Below are positions 16,131 through 25,209 of a stretch of 64,000 bases of DNA, piece by piece. The position numbers and the translations under genes were made by a program. The notes below the pieces were generated by a model. The model was not told the origin of the DNA. It searched no databases and worked only from the letters and a program-made list of their open reading frames with translations. Each line of letters opens with the position of its first letter. Position 1 is the first letter of the stretch. The stretch comes from Thermovibrio ammonificans HB-1 (GTDB lineage Bacteria > Aquificota > Aquificia > Desulfurobacteriales > Desulfurobacteriaceae), in NCBI RefSeq assembly GCF_000185805.1, contig NC_014926.1:1072418-1136417 (forward strand). The letters run 5' to 3'.

Positions 16131-16917
16131 TCTTTTCCCCCTTTAACTTCCTGGCAAAGAGCAGGTAAGCCGTATGGGCCGGCATACGGTCCTCCGGCCG
16201 GAAACGCTCCGGAACGGTTTTGTACCTCCGGAGAAGTATCTCACAGACCTCAACATCTATAAAGGGTAGTTCTTTTAAACCTTTCAAGGTTTCTATCACC
16301 TGGTTGGCGGTGGGAAGCAGAACCCCCAACATCCTGCCGGGCTTCAAGGCGGCGTAGGCTCTATCGAGGTAAAGCCAAGGCTCCCTAACGTCTAAAAAGA
16401 GAGCGTCGGCCTCCTCTCTCTCGTCGAACCCCTCCTCTATATCCCTGAGCTTCACCTCAACCCTGTCGGCAAGACCGAACCTGCGGAGGTTCGAGAGGGC
16501 ATTCTTAACGAACTCCTCCCTCCTCTCGTAACTGACAACTTTTCCCTCCGGGCCTACAAGCTGGGCAAAAACCGCCGTAAGAGCTCCACTGCCGATACCG
16601 CTCTCAACAACCAGGTCTCCCGGCTTTACGTCGAGCCTGAGGACTATGTAAGCGGCGTCTTTAGGGTAGATTATCTGGGTAAGCCTCCGGAGTTTGTACA
16701 TTATGAACTCGTACAGGGTACACGGCAGAAGGTAGTAAACGTGGCCCAAGTGGGTTTTAACCTCGGAGCCGTAGGGAAGGCCCACCAACGACTCCAGCTC
16801 TATCTCTCCCTTTTCCGTATTGAACTTGCCCGAAGTAACGGCAAGGTTAACTATGTACTTTTTGTCCTTTTCGGGGTCGTATAGGATAACCGTATCTTCC
16901 GGCTTAACCGCGCTCAT
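16117..16917 (-). CDS. trmI: tRNA (adenine-58-N1)-methyltransferase TrmI
   Basis: 266 residues. Small N-terminal beta domain, then a Rossmann methyltransferase with SAM motif VVESGIGSGALTAVFAQLVG, acidic motif VVSYERREEFVKNA, and LFLDVREPWLYLDRA. The TrmI signature QIIYPKDAAYIV is present. m1A58 modification stabilises the T-loop and is required in thermophiles. Overlaps neighbours at both ends. Confidence 0.93.
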   Translation of the reverse strand: MSAVKPEDTVILYDPEKDKKYIVNLAVTSGKFNTEKGEIELESLVGLPYGSEVKTHLGHVYYLLPCTLYEFIMYKLRRLTQIIYPKDAAYIVLRLDVKPGDLVVESGIGSGALTAVFAQLVGPEGKVVSYERREEFVKNALSNLRRFGLADRVEVKLRDIEEGFDEREEADALFLDVREPWLYLDRAYAALKPGRMLGVLLPTANQVIETLKGLKELPFIDVEVCEILLRRYKTVPERFRPEDRMPAHTAYLLFARKLKGEKSGSV

Positions 16918-17962
16918 TGAACCTCTCTTCAGAGGGGAGTTTAACTATGAGAACCGTCCTTCCCCTGTAAACGTACTTGCCTCTTATTCTGTTTACCTCT
17001 TTAAGGAGCTTCAGGCTCACTCCGAACCGCCTTGCAAGAACCGAGAGCTTAACCGGACGCCTGGGCGTATAGGCGTAAACCTCCTGCCCCTTAAGGTACT
17101 TAACAAGGTGAGAGCTCCTAACAAACGAAAGGGGCAGGTAAACGCTGTAACCGGCGGGAACTATTCCCCTCCTGTACTGCCGGTTGTAGAGTCTCAACAG
17201 CTGGTAGGGCACCTTTAAGGTTCGGGAAAGGCTGTAAAGGGCCGTCCTCGTCGTTACCTTCACCTTCACGAGCCTGTCTTTAACGGGCCTTTCAAGGAGG
17301 CGGTGCTCCTTAACAACAGAGAGCAGGGCGTAGAACTTGGGCACGTAGTTGAGGGTTTCGTTGGGGAGCTTCGTAAGGTCCCAGAACTGGTCGGCCCCCA
17401 GCTTACGCAAACGCTCCTTTATGGTGCCCGGCCCAGCGTTATAGGCGGCAATTGCAAGGTCCCAACGGCCGAACATGGAGTGGAGCAGCTTCAGGTACCT
17501 GGCCGCGGCCCTCGTAGACTTCTCAACGTCGAACCGTTCGTCGATGAACCTGTTAACCCTTAAACCGAGCCGCCTTGCAGTGTAGGGCATTAACTGCCAA
17601 AGGCCCGCAGCTCCGGCCTTTGAAACGGCGGCAGGGTTGCCGTTACTCTCAATAATCGCAAGGAGGGCAAGGTCGGGAGGGAGTCCCTCTTCCCTAAAAA
17701 TCTTTGAGACCATAGGGTAGAAAACCTTGAAGGCATCGACCTTGGCGTAGAGCCTGAGCCTGTTTGAACGCTTTCTGTAGTAGGCCCTCCAGAACTGAAA
17801 GGAGGGCTGGTCCCAGGGAATGTTGAAGAAGATATCCCCTACCGGCTTCGAGCGTGAAACGTAGGGGAGGAGGAGGGAGGCCTCTGTGTGAACGGCCGTT
17901 TGAAGCTCTCCCCCCAAAGCTACCCCCGGCAACAGGAGCAGGGGTAGAAGCCTTTTAAGCAT
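16904..17962 (-). CDS. Lytic murein transglycosylase with two LysM domains (MltD-like)
   Basis: 352 residues: signal peptide ([13 protein letters not shown]), SLT domain with catalytic Glu in [29 protein letters not shown] and the [16 protein letters not shown] motif, then two LysM-like repeats (around 235-285 and 305-350) that bind glycan. It cleaves peptidoglycan strands in the periplasm. Starts inside the yebC end (8-base overlap). Confidence 0.92.
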   Translation of the reverse strand: MLKRLLPLLLLPGVALGGELQTAVHTEASLLLPYVSRSKPVGDIFFNIPWDQPSFQFWRAYYRKRSNRLRLYAKVDAFKVFYPMVSKIFREEGLPPDLALLAIIESNGNPAAVSKAGAAGLWQLMPYTARRLGLRVNRFIDERFDVEKSTRAAARYLKLLHSMFGRWDLAIAAYNAGPGTIKERLRKLGADQFWDLTKLPNETLNYVPKFYALLSVVKEHRLLERPVKDRLVKVKVTTRTALYSLSRTLKVPYQLLRLYNRQYRRGIVPAGYSVYLPLSFVRSSHLVKYLKGQEVYAYTPRRPVKLSVLARRFGVSLKLLKEVNRIRGKYVYRGRTVLIVKLPSEERFNERG

Positions 17963-18698
17963 TATTCATAACCTCTTCCGGCATGTCGAAGTTGGAGTAA
18001 ACCTCCTGAACGTCGTCGAGGTCTTCAAGGGCCATGAGCAGCTTCAGAACCTTTTGGGCAGTTTCACCCTCAACCCTTGTGGTTGTGGTCGGAATGAGGT
18101 CGAGCTTTGCCTCCTCAACCTCTATACCCGCATCGAGAAGCCCCTTCCTAACAGCCTCAAGCTCGGTAGGCTGGGTGTAGATAACGAACTTATCGTCCTC
18201 CCTGACAACGTCGTCGGCGCCGGCATCGATTGCGGCGAGCATAACGGTCTCCTCGTCGAACTTATCGGCGGGAACGGTAATAACTCCCTTCCTCTCAAAC
18301 ATCCAGGAAACGCATCCGGAGGTTCCCAGGTTGCCCCCGTGCTTAGAGAAGGCGTGGCGCACCTCGGAGGCCGTTCTGTTCCTGTTATCGGTAAGGCACT
18401 TAACGATGATTGCGACTCCGCCGGGACCATAACCCTCGTAGGTTACCTCTTCGTACGCTTCACCTGCAATCTCGCCGGTTCCCCTCTTAATGGCCCTTTC
18501 AATATTCTCCTTGGGCATGTTGAACTTACGGGCCCTCTCAATTGCTGCCCTAAGCCTCGGGTTGGTCTCGGGGTCTCCGCCCCCTTCACGGGCGGCAACG
18601 GTAATCTCACGGGCGAGTTTGGTGTAGATTTTGCCCCTCTTTGCGTCCTGAGCGGCTTTTCTATGGCGAATATTGGCCCATTTGGAGTGGCCTGCCAC
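17955..18698 (-). CDS. yebC: YebC/PmpR-family protein
   Basis: 247 residues, standard length. The N-terminal [24 protein letters not shown] is diagnostic. Family members were called transcriptional regulators; more recent work links them to translation of proline-rich stretches (established knowledge, not visible here). GTG start with GGAGG 6 bases upstream. A TATATT at about 18730 on the minus strand may be an extra promoter. Confidence 0.96.
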   Translation of the reverse strand: MAGHSKWANIRHRKAAQDAKRGKIYTKLAREITVAAREGGGDPETNPRLRAAIERARKFNMPKENIERAIKRGTGEIAGEAYEEVTYEGYGPGGVAIIVKCLTDNRNRTASEVRHAFSKHGGNLGTSGCVSWMFERKGVITVPADKFDEETVMLAAIDAGADDVVREDDKFVIYTQPTELEAVRKGLLDAGIEVEEAKLDLIPTTTTRVEGETAQKVLKLLMALEDLDDVQEVYSNFDMPEEVMNNA

Positions 18699-18746
18699 CT
18701 TTCACCTCCGATAACTTTGGTTTGCAGTTAATATAGGGTCCGTTTA

Positions 18747-19154
18747 CTACGGCTCAACGCCTGTGAAAACGAGCTTGCCGTGCTTAACCCCCTTCAGAGA
18801 GAGAATTTTACCAGCAAGCTCTTTAAGGTCTTTAACCTTTCCCTTCACCGCAAGGGTCTCAAGGCAGTGGTGGTGGTCTATGTGAACGTGCATGGTGGCT
18901 ATGATGTTCTCGAGGTAGCCGTGCTGAATCTCTGTTATCCTCTCTGCCAGCTCCCTCTGGTGGTGGTCGTAAACGAGGGTGAGGGTGCCGAAGGCGAAGT
19001 CCTCCTCCCTCAGGTCCTCCTCTATCAGGGCGGCCCTAATCAGGTCCCTTACGGCTTCGGAGCGGCTGACGTACCCTCTCTCCTTTATGAACTGGTCGAA
19101 CTTCTCAAGGAGCTTCTCGTCTATAGAGACGGCGAATCTCACTACTCTTCCCAT
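18747..19154 (-). CDS. nikR: Nickel-responsive regulator NikR
   Basis: 135 residues: ribbon-helix-helix DNA-binding N-terminus (VVRFAVSIDEKLLEKFDQFIKERGYVSRSEAVRDLIR) and an ACT-like C-terminal nickel domain. The four square-planar Ni ligands of E. coli NikR have counterparts at His78, His89, His91 and Cys97 (MHVHIDHHHC). It represses nickel uptake when Ni is replete. Its closeness to two [NiFe]-hydrogenase clusters fits nickel homeostasis, though no nickel transporter is in the window. It overlaps the TatD/radical-SAM gene. Confidence 0.95.
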   Translation of the reverse strand: MGRVVRFAVSIDEKLLEKFDQFIKERGYVSRSEAVRDLIRAALIEEDLREEDFAFGTLTLVYDHHQRELAERITEIQHGYLENIIATMHVHIDHHHCLETLAVKGKVKDLKELAGKILSLKGVKHGKLVFTGVEP

Positions 19155-20533
19155 GGTTTAAACCTCTTAAACGGACGAATTCTCCACTCCACCCCGAGCT
19201 CGGAGGCGAGCCTTTTGAAGGACTCGGCGTCAAAGCCGGGATAGGCTACGGCGGTAACCGTAACTTTAAAGCCCTTCTCCTTGGCGTCTTTTATGAACTT
19301 CAGGGCAGACTCCCAGCTACCCGGGCCGAACCGGGGGCGAACAACCCTGTAGTACTCCTCGGGAGAGGAGGCGTTCAGGCTTACGCTGAAAGAGTCAACT
19401 AAACCTTTAAGCTGGTCCAGAACCGTTTCATCGCCCGTTATCAGGTAGCCGAGGCCGCAGGTATCGACCCTTACGGGGGTATCCTTGGAGAACTTCTTTA
19501 TCCACTGGGCCACCTTCTTGAGGGCCTCAAACCTCTCAAAAGGTTCACCGTAGCCGCAGAAGACGATTTCGGAATAAACTCCCGGGTTCTTAATCCGGTA
19601 CATGTACTCTTCCGGTATAGGCTCCCGGGAGAGGTTGAGGTTGTAGCCCAGTATGTAGTCTTCAACGCCGCGGAAGCAGAACCGACAGCTGCACGGACAC
19701 TTCCCGGTGAGGTTCACGTAGAGCCTGTCTCCTACCTGGTAAACGAGCCTCTCCTTAGACTCCTCGGCAGTTAAGGGCAGGCCGAAAAGGCGTTTGGCGT
19801 TAACCGTTGTGATTCTGTCTACATCGGTAAAGTTCAGTCCGAGAACGTCGGCGATAACCTTGGCGGTGTAGGCAACGTAGGTGGGTTTGTTCCTCCTGCC
19901 CCTTACGGGTTGAGGCGCAAGGTAGGGGCAGTCGGTCTCAACAAGGAGCCTCGAGGAGGGAACGTACTTTAAAGTCTCCCTAAGAGCCGAGTTCTTCGGG
20001 TAGGTAACTATCCCGGAGTATGAGATGTAGAGGCCGGCATCGAGGGCCGCCTCGAGGAGCTCTTTCTCCCCGCTGAAGCAGTGGACAACGCCTCTAACGC
20101 CGTTAAAGTTCTCTCTTATGAAGGAGGCCATCTCGGAGGCGGCGTTCCTCGTGTGGATTACAACCGGGAGGTTCAGCTCCTTTGCCGCTTCAACCTGCAT
20201 CTTAAAAATCTCGTACTGTTTGGCCTTGGAAGAGAGGTTCCTGTAAAAGTCCAGCCCCATTTCCCCAAGGGCAACCACCCTCGGACTCGAACGGGCAAGC
20301 TCTACAAACCTGTTGTAGTCGGCTTCGCTGTAGCGCTCGGCCTCGTGGGGGTGAATGCCCACGGTAGCGTAGATGTTCTTGGAGCTCTCTGCAAGTTTTA
20401 TGGCCTTTTTGCTGTCTTCAAGGTCGCAACCGACTGTGATAACGGCGTCGAGCTTCTCCTCACACTCTTTTACAACCTCTTCCCTGTCGGGGTCAAACTG
20501 GGGGAAGTGGAGGTGTGCGTGGGTATCTATCAC
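19142..20533 (-). CDS. TatD nuclease fused to a radical-SAM domain
   Basis: 463 residues. The first 255 are a complete TatD metal-dependent nuclease (MIDTHAHLHF, VGIHPHEAERY, VALGEMGLDFYR, VIHTRNA, VHCFSG, ETDCPYLAP). The rest is a radical-SAM domain with C279-x3-C283-x2-C286 (GKCPCSCRFCFRG) and the GEPF-containing strand FCGYGEPFERFEAL. In other bacteria a radical-SAM protein is encoded beside tatD; here the two are one chain. The GTG at 20533 is chosen because GGAGG lies 5 bases upstream and MIDTHAHLHF is the normal TatD start; it overlaps the SPOR stop codon. Function of the pair is unknown. Confidence 0.9.
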   Translation of the reverse strand: MIDTHAHLHFPQFDPDREEVVKECEEKLDAVITVGCDLEDSKKAIKLAESSKNIYATVGIHPHEAERYSEADYNRFVELARSSPRVVALGEMGLDFYRNLSSKAKQYEIFKMQVEAAKELNLPVVIHTRNAASEMASFIRENFNGVRGVVHCFSGEKELLEAALDAGLYISYSGIVTYPKNSALRETLKYVPSSRLLVETDCPYLAPQPVRGRRNKPTYVAYTAKVIADVLGLNFTDVDRITTVNAKRLFGLPLTAEESKERLVYQVGDRLYVNLTGKCPCSCRFCFRGVEDYILGYNLNLSREPIPEEYMYRIKNPGVYSEIVFCGYGEPFERFEALKKVAQWIKKFSKDTPVRVDTCGLGYLITGDETVLDQLKGLVDSFSVSLNASSPEEYYRVVRPRFGPGSWESALKFIKDAKEKGFKVTVTAVAYPGFDAESFKRLASELGVEWRIRPFKRFKPWEE

Positions 20534-21261
20534 TGTTTCCTCCACCTGAGAATGGATGTGTAGCCTTCCCTTTTAAGCTCCTTCTGAACAGCAACCGCCC
20601 TGTGCCAGGAGGAAAACTCTCCCACCACAACTTTGTAAACTCTGCCTGCACGCTCAAGACGGGCGGAAAAGCCCTTGGTTTGAAGCTCTTTTACGAGTTT
20701 CTCGGCGTTCTTCTCGTTTCTAAAGACGCCAACCTGCAGGTAGTAAACCTTCTGAGGTTTTTTGGCCTCGGCTCCGGCTTTCCCGGAAGGCCGGTGAACC
20801 TGAGGAGCCTCGGAGGCAGCTTTAACGCTATGCCGGGCCTTGGGCTCGGCAGAGGCGACCTTTTCAGCCCTTTTCTCTGCACCCTCTTTCCCGTTAGCGC
20901 CAGAGGCAGGCACACCGGAGGCCGTTTTCTCGGAGGCCTTTTTGGTTGTATTTTCGGCTACAGCAGAAGGTTTCTCGGGTTTCTTAGGTTTTTCGGGCTT
21001 CACCTGGGAGCCCGTTTGGGAGGTGGAGTTCATCCCCACTATCCCCTCTACAACTTTGCTCTCTATGGGCGTTTGAGGCCTTGAAACCGGGTTTATCTGG
21101 GCCAGGGTTTTAATGAGCTGCTTTTTCTCGGCCTCACACTTCTTCCTCTCCTGCTGAACCCCGGCCTCCTTACCCACGTAGTAGCCCACTGAGTAGGAGA
21201 GGGTCAGGAGAATAACCGTAGCTACGCCTAAGAGAGCCTGAATCTTCCTCCCTCCTTCCAT
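20530..21261 (-). CDS. SPOR-domain membrane protein
   Basis: 243 residues: short cytoplasmic N-terminus, one membrane helix (about 11-29), a long low-complexity Lys/Pro/Glu/Ala linker (about 60-160) and a C-terminal SPOR domain (VYYLQVGVFRNEKNAEKLVKEL, ending VVVGEFSSWHRAVAVQKEL). SPOR domains bind denuded septal glycan, so a cell-division role is likely. The ATG at 21261 is preferred to the GTG at 21264 on ribosome-site spacing. Confidence 0.85.
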   Translation of the reverse strand: MEGGRKIQALLGVATVILLTLSYSVGYYVGKEAGVQQERKKCEAEKKQLIKTLAQINPVSRPQTPIESKVVEGIVGMNSTSQTGSQVKPEKPKKPEKPSAVAENTTKKASEKTASGVPASGANGKEGAEKRAEKVASAEPKARHSVKAASEAPQVHRPSGKAGAEAKKPQKVYYLQVGVFRNEKNAEKLVKELQTKGFSARLERAGRVYKVVVGEFSSWHRAVAVQKELKREGYTSILRWRKQ

Positions 21262-22904
21262 CACATCCTCCTCGGTGCAGAAACGTTGAGTATGGCAAGG
21301 CCAGTTGCCACCGTTTTCCTCACGGCCTCAACAAGGTAGAGCCTGGCCCTTGTAAGCTGCGGATTGTCCTCGTTTATAACTTTGTGCTTGTTGTAGAACC
21401 TGTGAAGCGTAGATGCAAGCTCTATGAGGTAGTAGGTGAGCCTGTGGGGTTCCCTCTTCTGGGCGGCCTGCTGAAGCTCGTACTTAAGCTGGTAACACCC
21501 GGTTATGAGCTTCCTCTCCTCGTCGGAGCTGAGCAGGTCGAGGTTCTCCTTGGAGGGGAGGAATCCCCTCTCCTTCGCCTTATCGAGAACGCTGCACAGC
21601 CTTGCGTGGGCGTACTGAACGTAGTAAACGGGGTTGTCGCTGCTTGTAGAGACGGCAAGGTCCAGGTCGAAGTCGAGGGGGGTGTCGTGGCGCTTAAGGA
21701 GGAAGAAGAAGCGAACCGGGTCAACGCCCACCTGCTCCATAAGCCACCTCAGGGGAACAAAGTCCCCTTTACGCTTAGACATCTTAACCTCTTTGCCGCC
21801 TTTAAAGAGCTTCACCATCTGAATGAGCACAACCTCCAGCCACCCTTCGGGGGCACCGAGGGCCTTGAGGGCCGCCTCTACCCGCGGAATGTAGCCGTGG
21901 TGGTCGGCACCCCAAACGTCTACGGCCCTGTCGTAGCCCCTCTTAAGCTTGTCGTAGTGGTAAGCTATGTCGGCGGCAAAGTAGGTGTATTCGCCTGTTG
22001 AACGCTTCACCACACGGTCTTTATCGTCTCCGAAGAGGGTGGTTTTTAGCCAGAGGGCACCGTCCTTCTCGTAGAGAAGGCCCTTCTCCTCGAGGAGCTT
22101 CAGCACCTCTTCAATCTTCCCCGAGTCGTGCAAACTCTTCTCGCTGAACCAGTTGTCAAACTCAACCCTCAGTTTCTTTAAGTCGGCCTCTATCTCCTTA
22201 AGAAGCTCCTCCTTCCCGAACTGGGCGGCAACCTCTACGGCCTCCTCTTCCGGAAGGTCGAGAAGGTCGGGACGCACCTCCTCAAGGAGCTTCTTGGCAA
22301 GTTCAACTATGTAGTCGCCCCTGTAGGCGTCTTCGGGGAGCTCAACGTTCTCCCCTTTAAGCTGCTTGGCCCTTAAGTAGATAGAAAGACCCAGAAGCCT
22401 TATCTGCCTGCCGGCATCGTTAATGTAGAACTCCCTCTCGGGAACGTAGCCGGTAAGCCTCATAATACGGTAGAGAACATCGCCCACAACGGCTCCCCTG
22501 CCGTGACCAACGTGCAAGGGGCCGGTAGGGTTTGCAGAAACGTACTCCAGGAGGACCTTCTCTCCTCCGCCTACGTCGGAAACGTAAAAGTCGGTCTCAA
22601 CAACCTGAACCAGCAAGTTCTCGTAGGCCTTCTGACTTAAGAAGAAGTTGATAAACCCTCCTCCGGCAACTTCAACCTTCTCAAACTCTTCAACCCCGGA
22701 GAGCTTGGCTGCAAGCTCCTGGGCTACAACCCTCGGGTTCTGGCGCACAACCTTTGCAAGCAGAAAGGCGACGTTTGTCGCAAAGTCCCCGAACTCACTC
22801 TTCTTCGGCTTCTCTACGGTAGCCCTCTCGGCCACAGCAGCGGCGTCGTCTCCGTATACCGAAGTTACGGCCTCTAAAATCCTCTCTCTAACCAGCTCCT
22901 TCAT
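21261..22904 (-). CDS. argS: Arginyl-tRNA synthetase
   Basis: 547 residues, class I. HIGH-type motif in SANPTGPLHVGHGRGAVVGD, the KMSKRKG loop, the N-terminal Add1 domain and the anticodon-binding C-terminus ending NVSAPRRM, typical of ArgRS. First gene of the long minus-strand run; ribosome site GGAG 5 bases before the ATG. Divergent from hypF. Confidence 0.97.
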   Translation of the reverse strand: MKELVRERILEAVTSVYGDDAAAVAERATVEKPKKSEFGDFATNVAFLLAKVVRQNPRVVAQELAAKLSGVEEFEKVEVAGGGFINFFLSQKAYENLLVQVVETDFYVSDVGGGEKVLLEYVSANPTGPLHVGHGRGAVVGDVLYRIMRLTGYVPEREFYINDAGRQIRLLGLSIYLRAKQLKGENVELPEDAYRGDYIVELAKKLLEEVRPDLLDLPEEEAVEVAAQFGKEELLKEIEADLKKLRVEFDNWFSEKSLHDSGKIEEVLKLLEEKGLLYEKDGALWLKTTLFGDDKDRVVKRSTGEYTYFAADIAYHYDKLKRGYDRAVDVWGADHHGYIPRVEAALKALGAPEGWLEVVLIQMVKLFKGGKEVKMSKRKGDFVPLRWLMEQVGVDPVRFFFLLKRHDTPLDFDLDLAVSTSSDNPVYYVQYAHARLCSVLDKAKERGFLPSKENLDLLSSDEERKLITGCYQLKYELQQAAQKREPHRLTYYLIELASTLHRFYNKHKVINEDNPQLTRARLYLVEAVRKTVATGLAILNVSAPRRM

Positions 22905-22938
22905 GCCGACTCCAGGTAGAGTAAACTTTTGGGCTAAT

Positions 22939-22944
22939 TATATT
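22939..22944 (+). promoter_or_regulatory. Candidate -10 box of the hypF-hydrogenase operon
   Basis: TATATT in the 61-base gap between divergent argS and hypF, 21 bases before the hypF ATG. No convincing -35 box is seen. Confidence 0.4.
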
Positions 22945-22965
22945 AAGGTTTCAGCAGGAGGCTCC

Positions 22966-25209
22966 ATGAGGTTAAAACTCTTCATAACAGGTGCCGTTCA
23001 GGGCGTCGGCTTCAGGCCCTTCATCTATAGGCTGGCAACCCAGATGGGCCTAAAAGGGTTCGTCTTAAACAGCGAAACGGGCGTTGTAATAGAGGTTGAA
23101 GGGGAGGAGGGGAAGCTCCGCAGCTTCATAGAACGGATAAAGCAGGAAAAGCCACCGGCGGCCAGAATCTACAGTATGGAGTTTAAGTTCCTGCCGGAGG
23201 TTGGTTATAGAGAGTTTCAGATAAAGAAGAGCCAAAAAAGCGGCGAAGTCCAGGTGGCGGTACTCCCCGACCTTGCCACCTGCCCCGACTGCCTCAGGGA
23301 GCTCTTTAACCCGCAAGACAGACGCTACCGCTATCCCTTTATAAACTGCACCAACTGCGGCCCCAGGTTCACAATCATCCTATCCCTCCCCTACGACAGG
23401 GAAAACACAACCATGAGAGAGTTCAAAATGTGTCCCGAGTGCCTAAAAGAGTACAGAGACCCGAAGAACAGGAGGTTCCACGCCCAGCCCAACGCCTGCC
23501 CCGCGTGCGGCCCCAAGGTGTGGCTGGTAGACGAAACCGGGCAAACCGTTGCAGAGGAAGACGAAGCGGTAAAAGAGGTCTGCAGGTGGATAACTCAGGG
23601 GAAGATAGTGGCCGTTAAAGGGCTCGGGGGATTTCACCTGATTTGCGACGCAACGAACGAAAAGGCCGTTAGAGAGCTTCGCCGGCGGAAAAACCGTGAA
23701 GAAAAACCCTTTGCCGTTATGTTCAAAGATTTAAACCAGCTGAAAGAGCACGCTTACCTGAGCCCGCTGGAGGAGATAGCCGTAACGGGCGTTGAGTCGC
23801 CGATAGTGATTCTCAGGAAGAAGAAGGGTTCTACCTTGGCCCCTTCGGTCTCTCCCGACACCGAAACGGTGGGGGCCTTCCTCCCGTACACTCCCCTCCA
23901 CCACCTTATATGCAGAGAGGTAAACAGACCCTTGGTTGCAACGAGCTGCAACATCACAGATGAGCCCATAATGAAGGAGAACAGCGAGGCAATCGAAGCG
24001 CTGGGCAGCCTGCTCGACGGAGCCCTGTGCCACAACAGACCGATTGCCAGAAGGTGCGACGACTCGGTTGTGAGGGTGATAGGAGATAGAGTAGTTCCCA
24101 TAAGGCGCTCAAGGGGCTACGCCCCTTTGCCGGTTCTGCTGCCGTTTAAGCTCAAGAGGGAGGTGCTTGCCATAGGGCCCCACATGAAGGTAACGGTGGC
24201 GGTGGGAAAGGGGAACAGAGTTTTCATCTCGCAACACGTGGGGGACACAGACAACCTGAAGGCCGAAGAGTTTCTGAAGGAGACGGTGGCCGATATGTTG
24301 AAGCTCTTTGAGTGTGAGCCCGAAGTGGTGGTGTGTGACCACCACCCCGGGTACTTCTCGACAAAACTGGCAAAAGAGCTCTTTAAAGACAGGGTGAAAC
24401 AGATTTACCACCACCACGCCCACGCCGTCTCTGTTATGGCCGAAAACGAAGTGCCCCTTAACGAAGAGATTGTTGCAGTTACCTTCGACGGCACCGGCCT
24501 GGGGCCCGACGGAACCGTATGGGGCGGAGAGGTTCTGAAAGCCGGATACACCGAGTTCGAAAGGCTGTTTCACCTCAAACAGTTCAAGCTCCCCGGAGGG
24601 GACAAAGCTGTAAAGGAGCCCTTCCGGTGCGCTGTTTCCCTGCTCTTAGAGCTGGGGGTAGAGCCCGGCGCATGGCTCAAGGGGCTCGAAAGGGAAGTAA
24701 GCCTTGTTAAACAGATGGTAGAGAAGGGAATAAACTCACCCACAACGAGCAGTATGGGGAGGCTCTTCGACGGAGTTGCCGCACTGCTCGGGATAAAACT
24801 GAAAGTCTCCTACCAGGCCCAGGGAGCCATCCTCCTCGAAGAGGCGGCCTCGGGATTCCACACCCAAGAGCACTACCCGGTAGTTTTAAGAGAGGGGGTT
24901 ATAGACTGGAGCGAAATGGTAGAAGCACTACTAAAAGACATAGAAAAAGGCGTAAGCGTTAACGAGGCTGCAGCCAAGTTCCACAACTGGGTGGTTGAGT
25001 CAACTGTTGAGGCCGTAAAGGAAGCCCTCTCGGCAGTTAACTGCCGAAAAGTAGGGCTCTCGGGCGGCGTTTTTCAGAACAGAATACTGACCGAGAAACT
25101 GAGCAGAAGGCTGAGAGAGGAGGGGATAACCGTTCTCACACACCAGATAGTTCCTCCGAACGACGGGGGAATCTGTCTCGGTCAGGCGGTTTACGGAGGT
25201 TTGGCGTGA
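22966..25209 (+). CDS. hypF: Hydrogenase maturation carbamoyltransferase HypF
   Basis: 747 residues, full length. Acylphosphatase domain (GAVQGVGFRPFIYRLA, 1-90), two zinc-finger pairs (C106/C109 with C128/C131; then CPECLKEY...CPACGP), YrdC-like domain (KGLGGFHLICDATNEKAV) and a Kae1-like carbamoyl-transfer domain (VCDHHPGYFSTKLA, HHHAHAVSVMAEN, VTFDGTGLGPDG). It makes the thiocarbamate on HypE that becomes the CN ligands of the NiFe site. The ATG at 22966 is fixed by AGGAGG 5 bases upstream; the frame stays open upstream only by chance over argS. It overlaps the next gene by GTGA. Confidence 0.97.
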   Translation: MRLKLFITGAVQGVGFRPFIYRLATQMGLKGFVLNSETGVVIEVEGEEGKLRSFIERIKQEKPPAARIYSMEFKFLPEVGYREFQIKKSQKSGEVQVAVLPDLATCPDCLRELFNPQDRRYRYPFINCTNCGPRFTIILSLPYDRENTTMREFKMCPECLKEYRDPKNRRFHAQPNACPACGPKVWLVDETGQTVAEEDEAVKEVCRWITQGKIVAVKGLGGFHLICDATNEKAVRELRRRKNREEKPFAVMFKDLNQLKEHAYLSPLEEIAVTGVESPIVILRKKKGSTLAPSVSPDTETVGAFLPYTPLHHLICREVNRPLVATSCNITDEPIMKENSEAIEALGSLLDGALCHNRPIARRCDDSVVRVIGDRVVPIRRSRGYAPLPVLLPFKLKREVLAIGPHMKVTVAVGKGNRVFISQHVGDTDNLKAEEFLKETVADMLKLFECEPEVVVCDHHPGYFSTKLAKELFKDRVKQIYHHHAHAVSVMAENEVPLNEEIVAVTFDGTGLGPDGTVWGGEVLKAGYTEFERLFHLKQFKLPGGDKAVKEPFRCAVSLLLELGVEPGAWLKGLEREVSLVKQMVEKGINSPTTSSMGRLFDGVAALLGIKLKVSYQAQGAILLEEAASGFHTQEHYPVVLREGVIDWSEMVEALLKDIEKGVSVNEAAAKFHNWVVESTVEAVKEALSAVNCRKVGLSGGVFQNRILTEKLSRRLREEGITVLTHQIVPPNDGGICLGQAVYGGLA

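Noticed and set aside
22648-22965. Upstream extension of hypF over argS
   Set aside because: HypF begins at the acylphosphatase domain; the ATG at 22966 has a proper ribosome site and the extension is antisense to argS.
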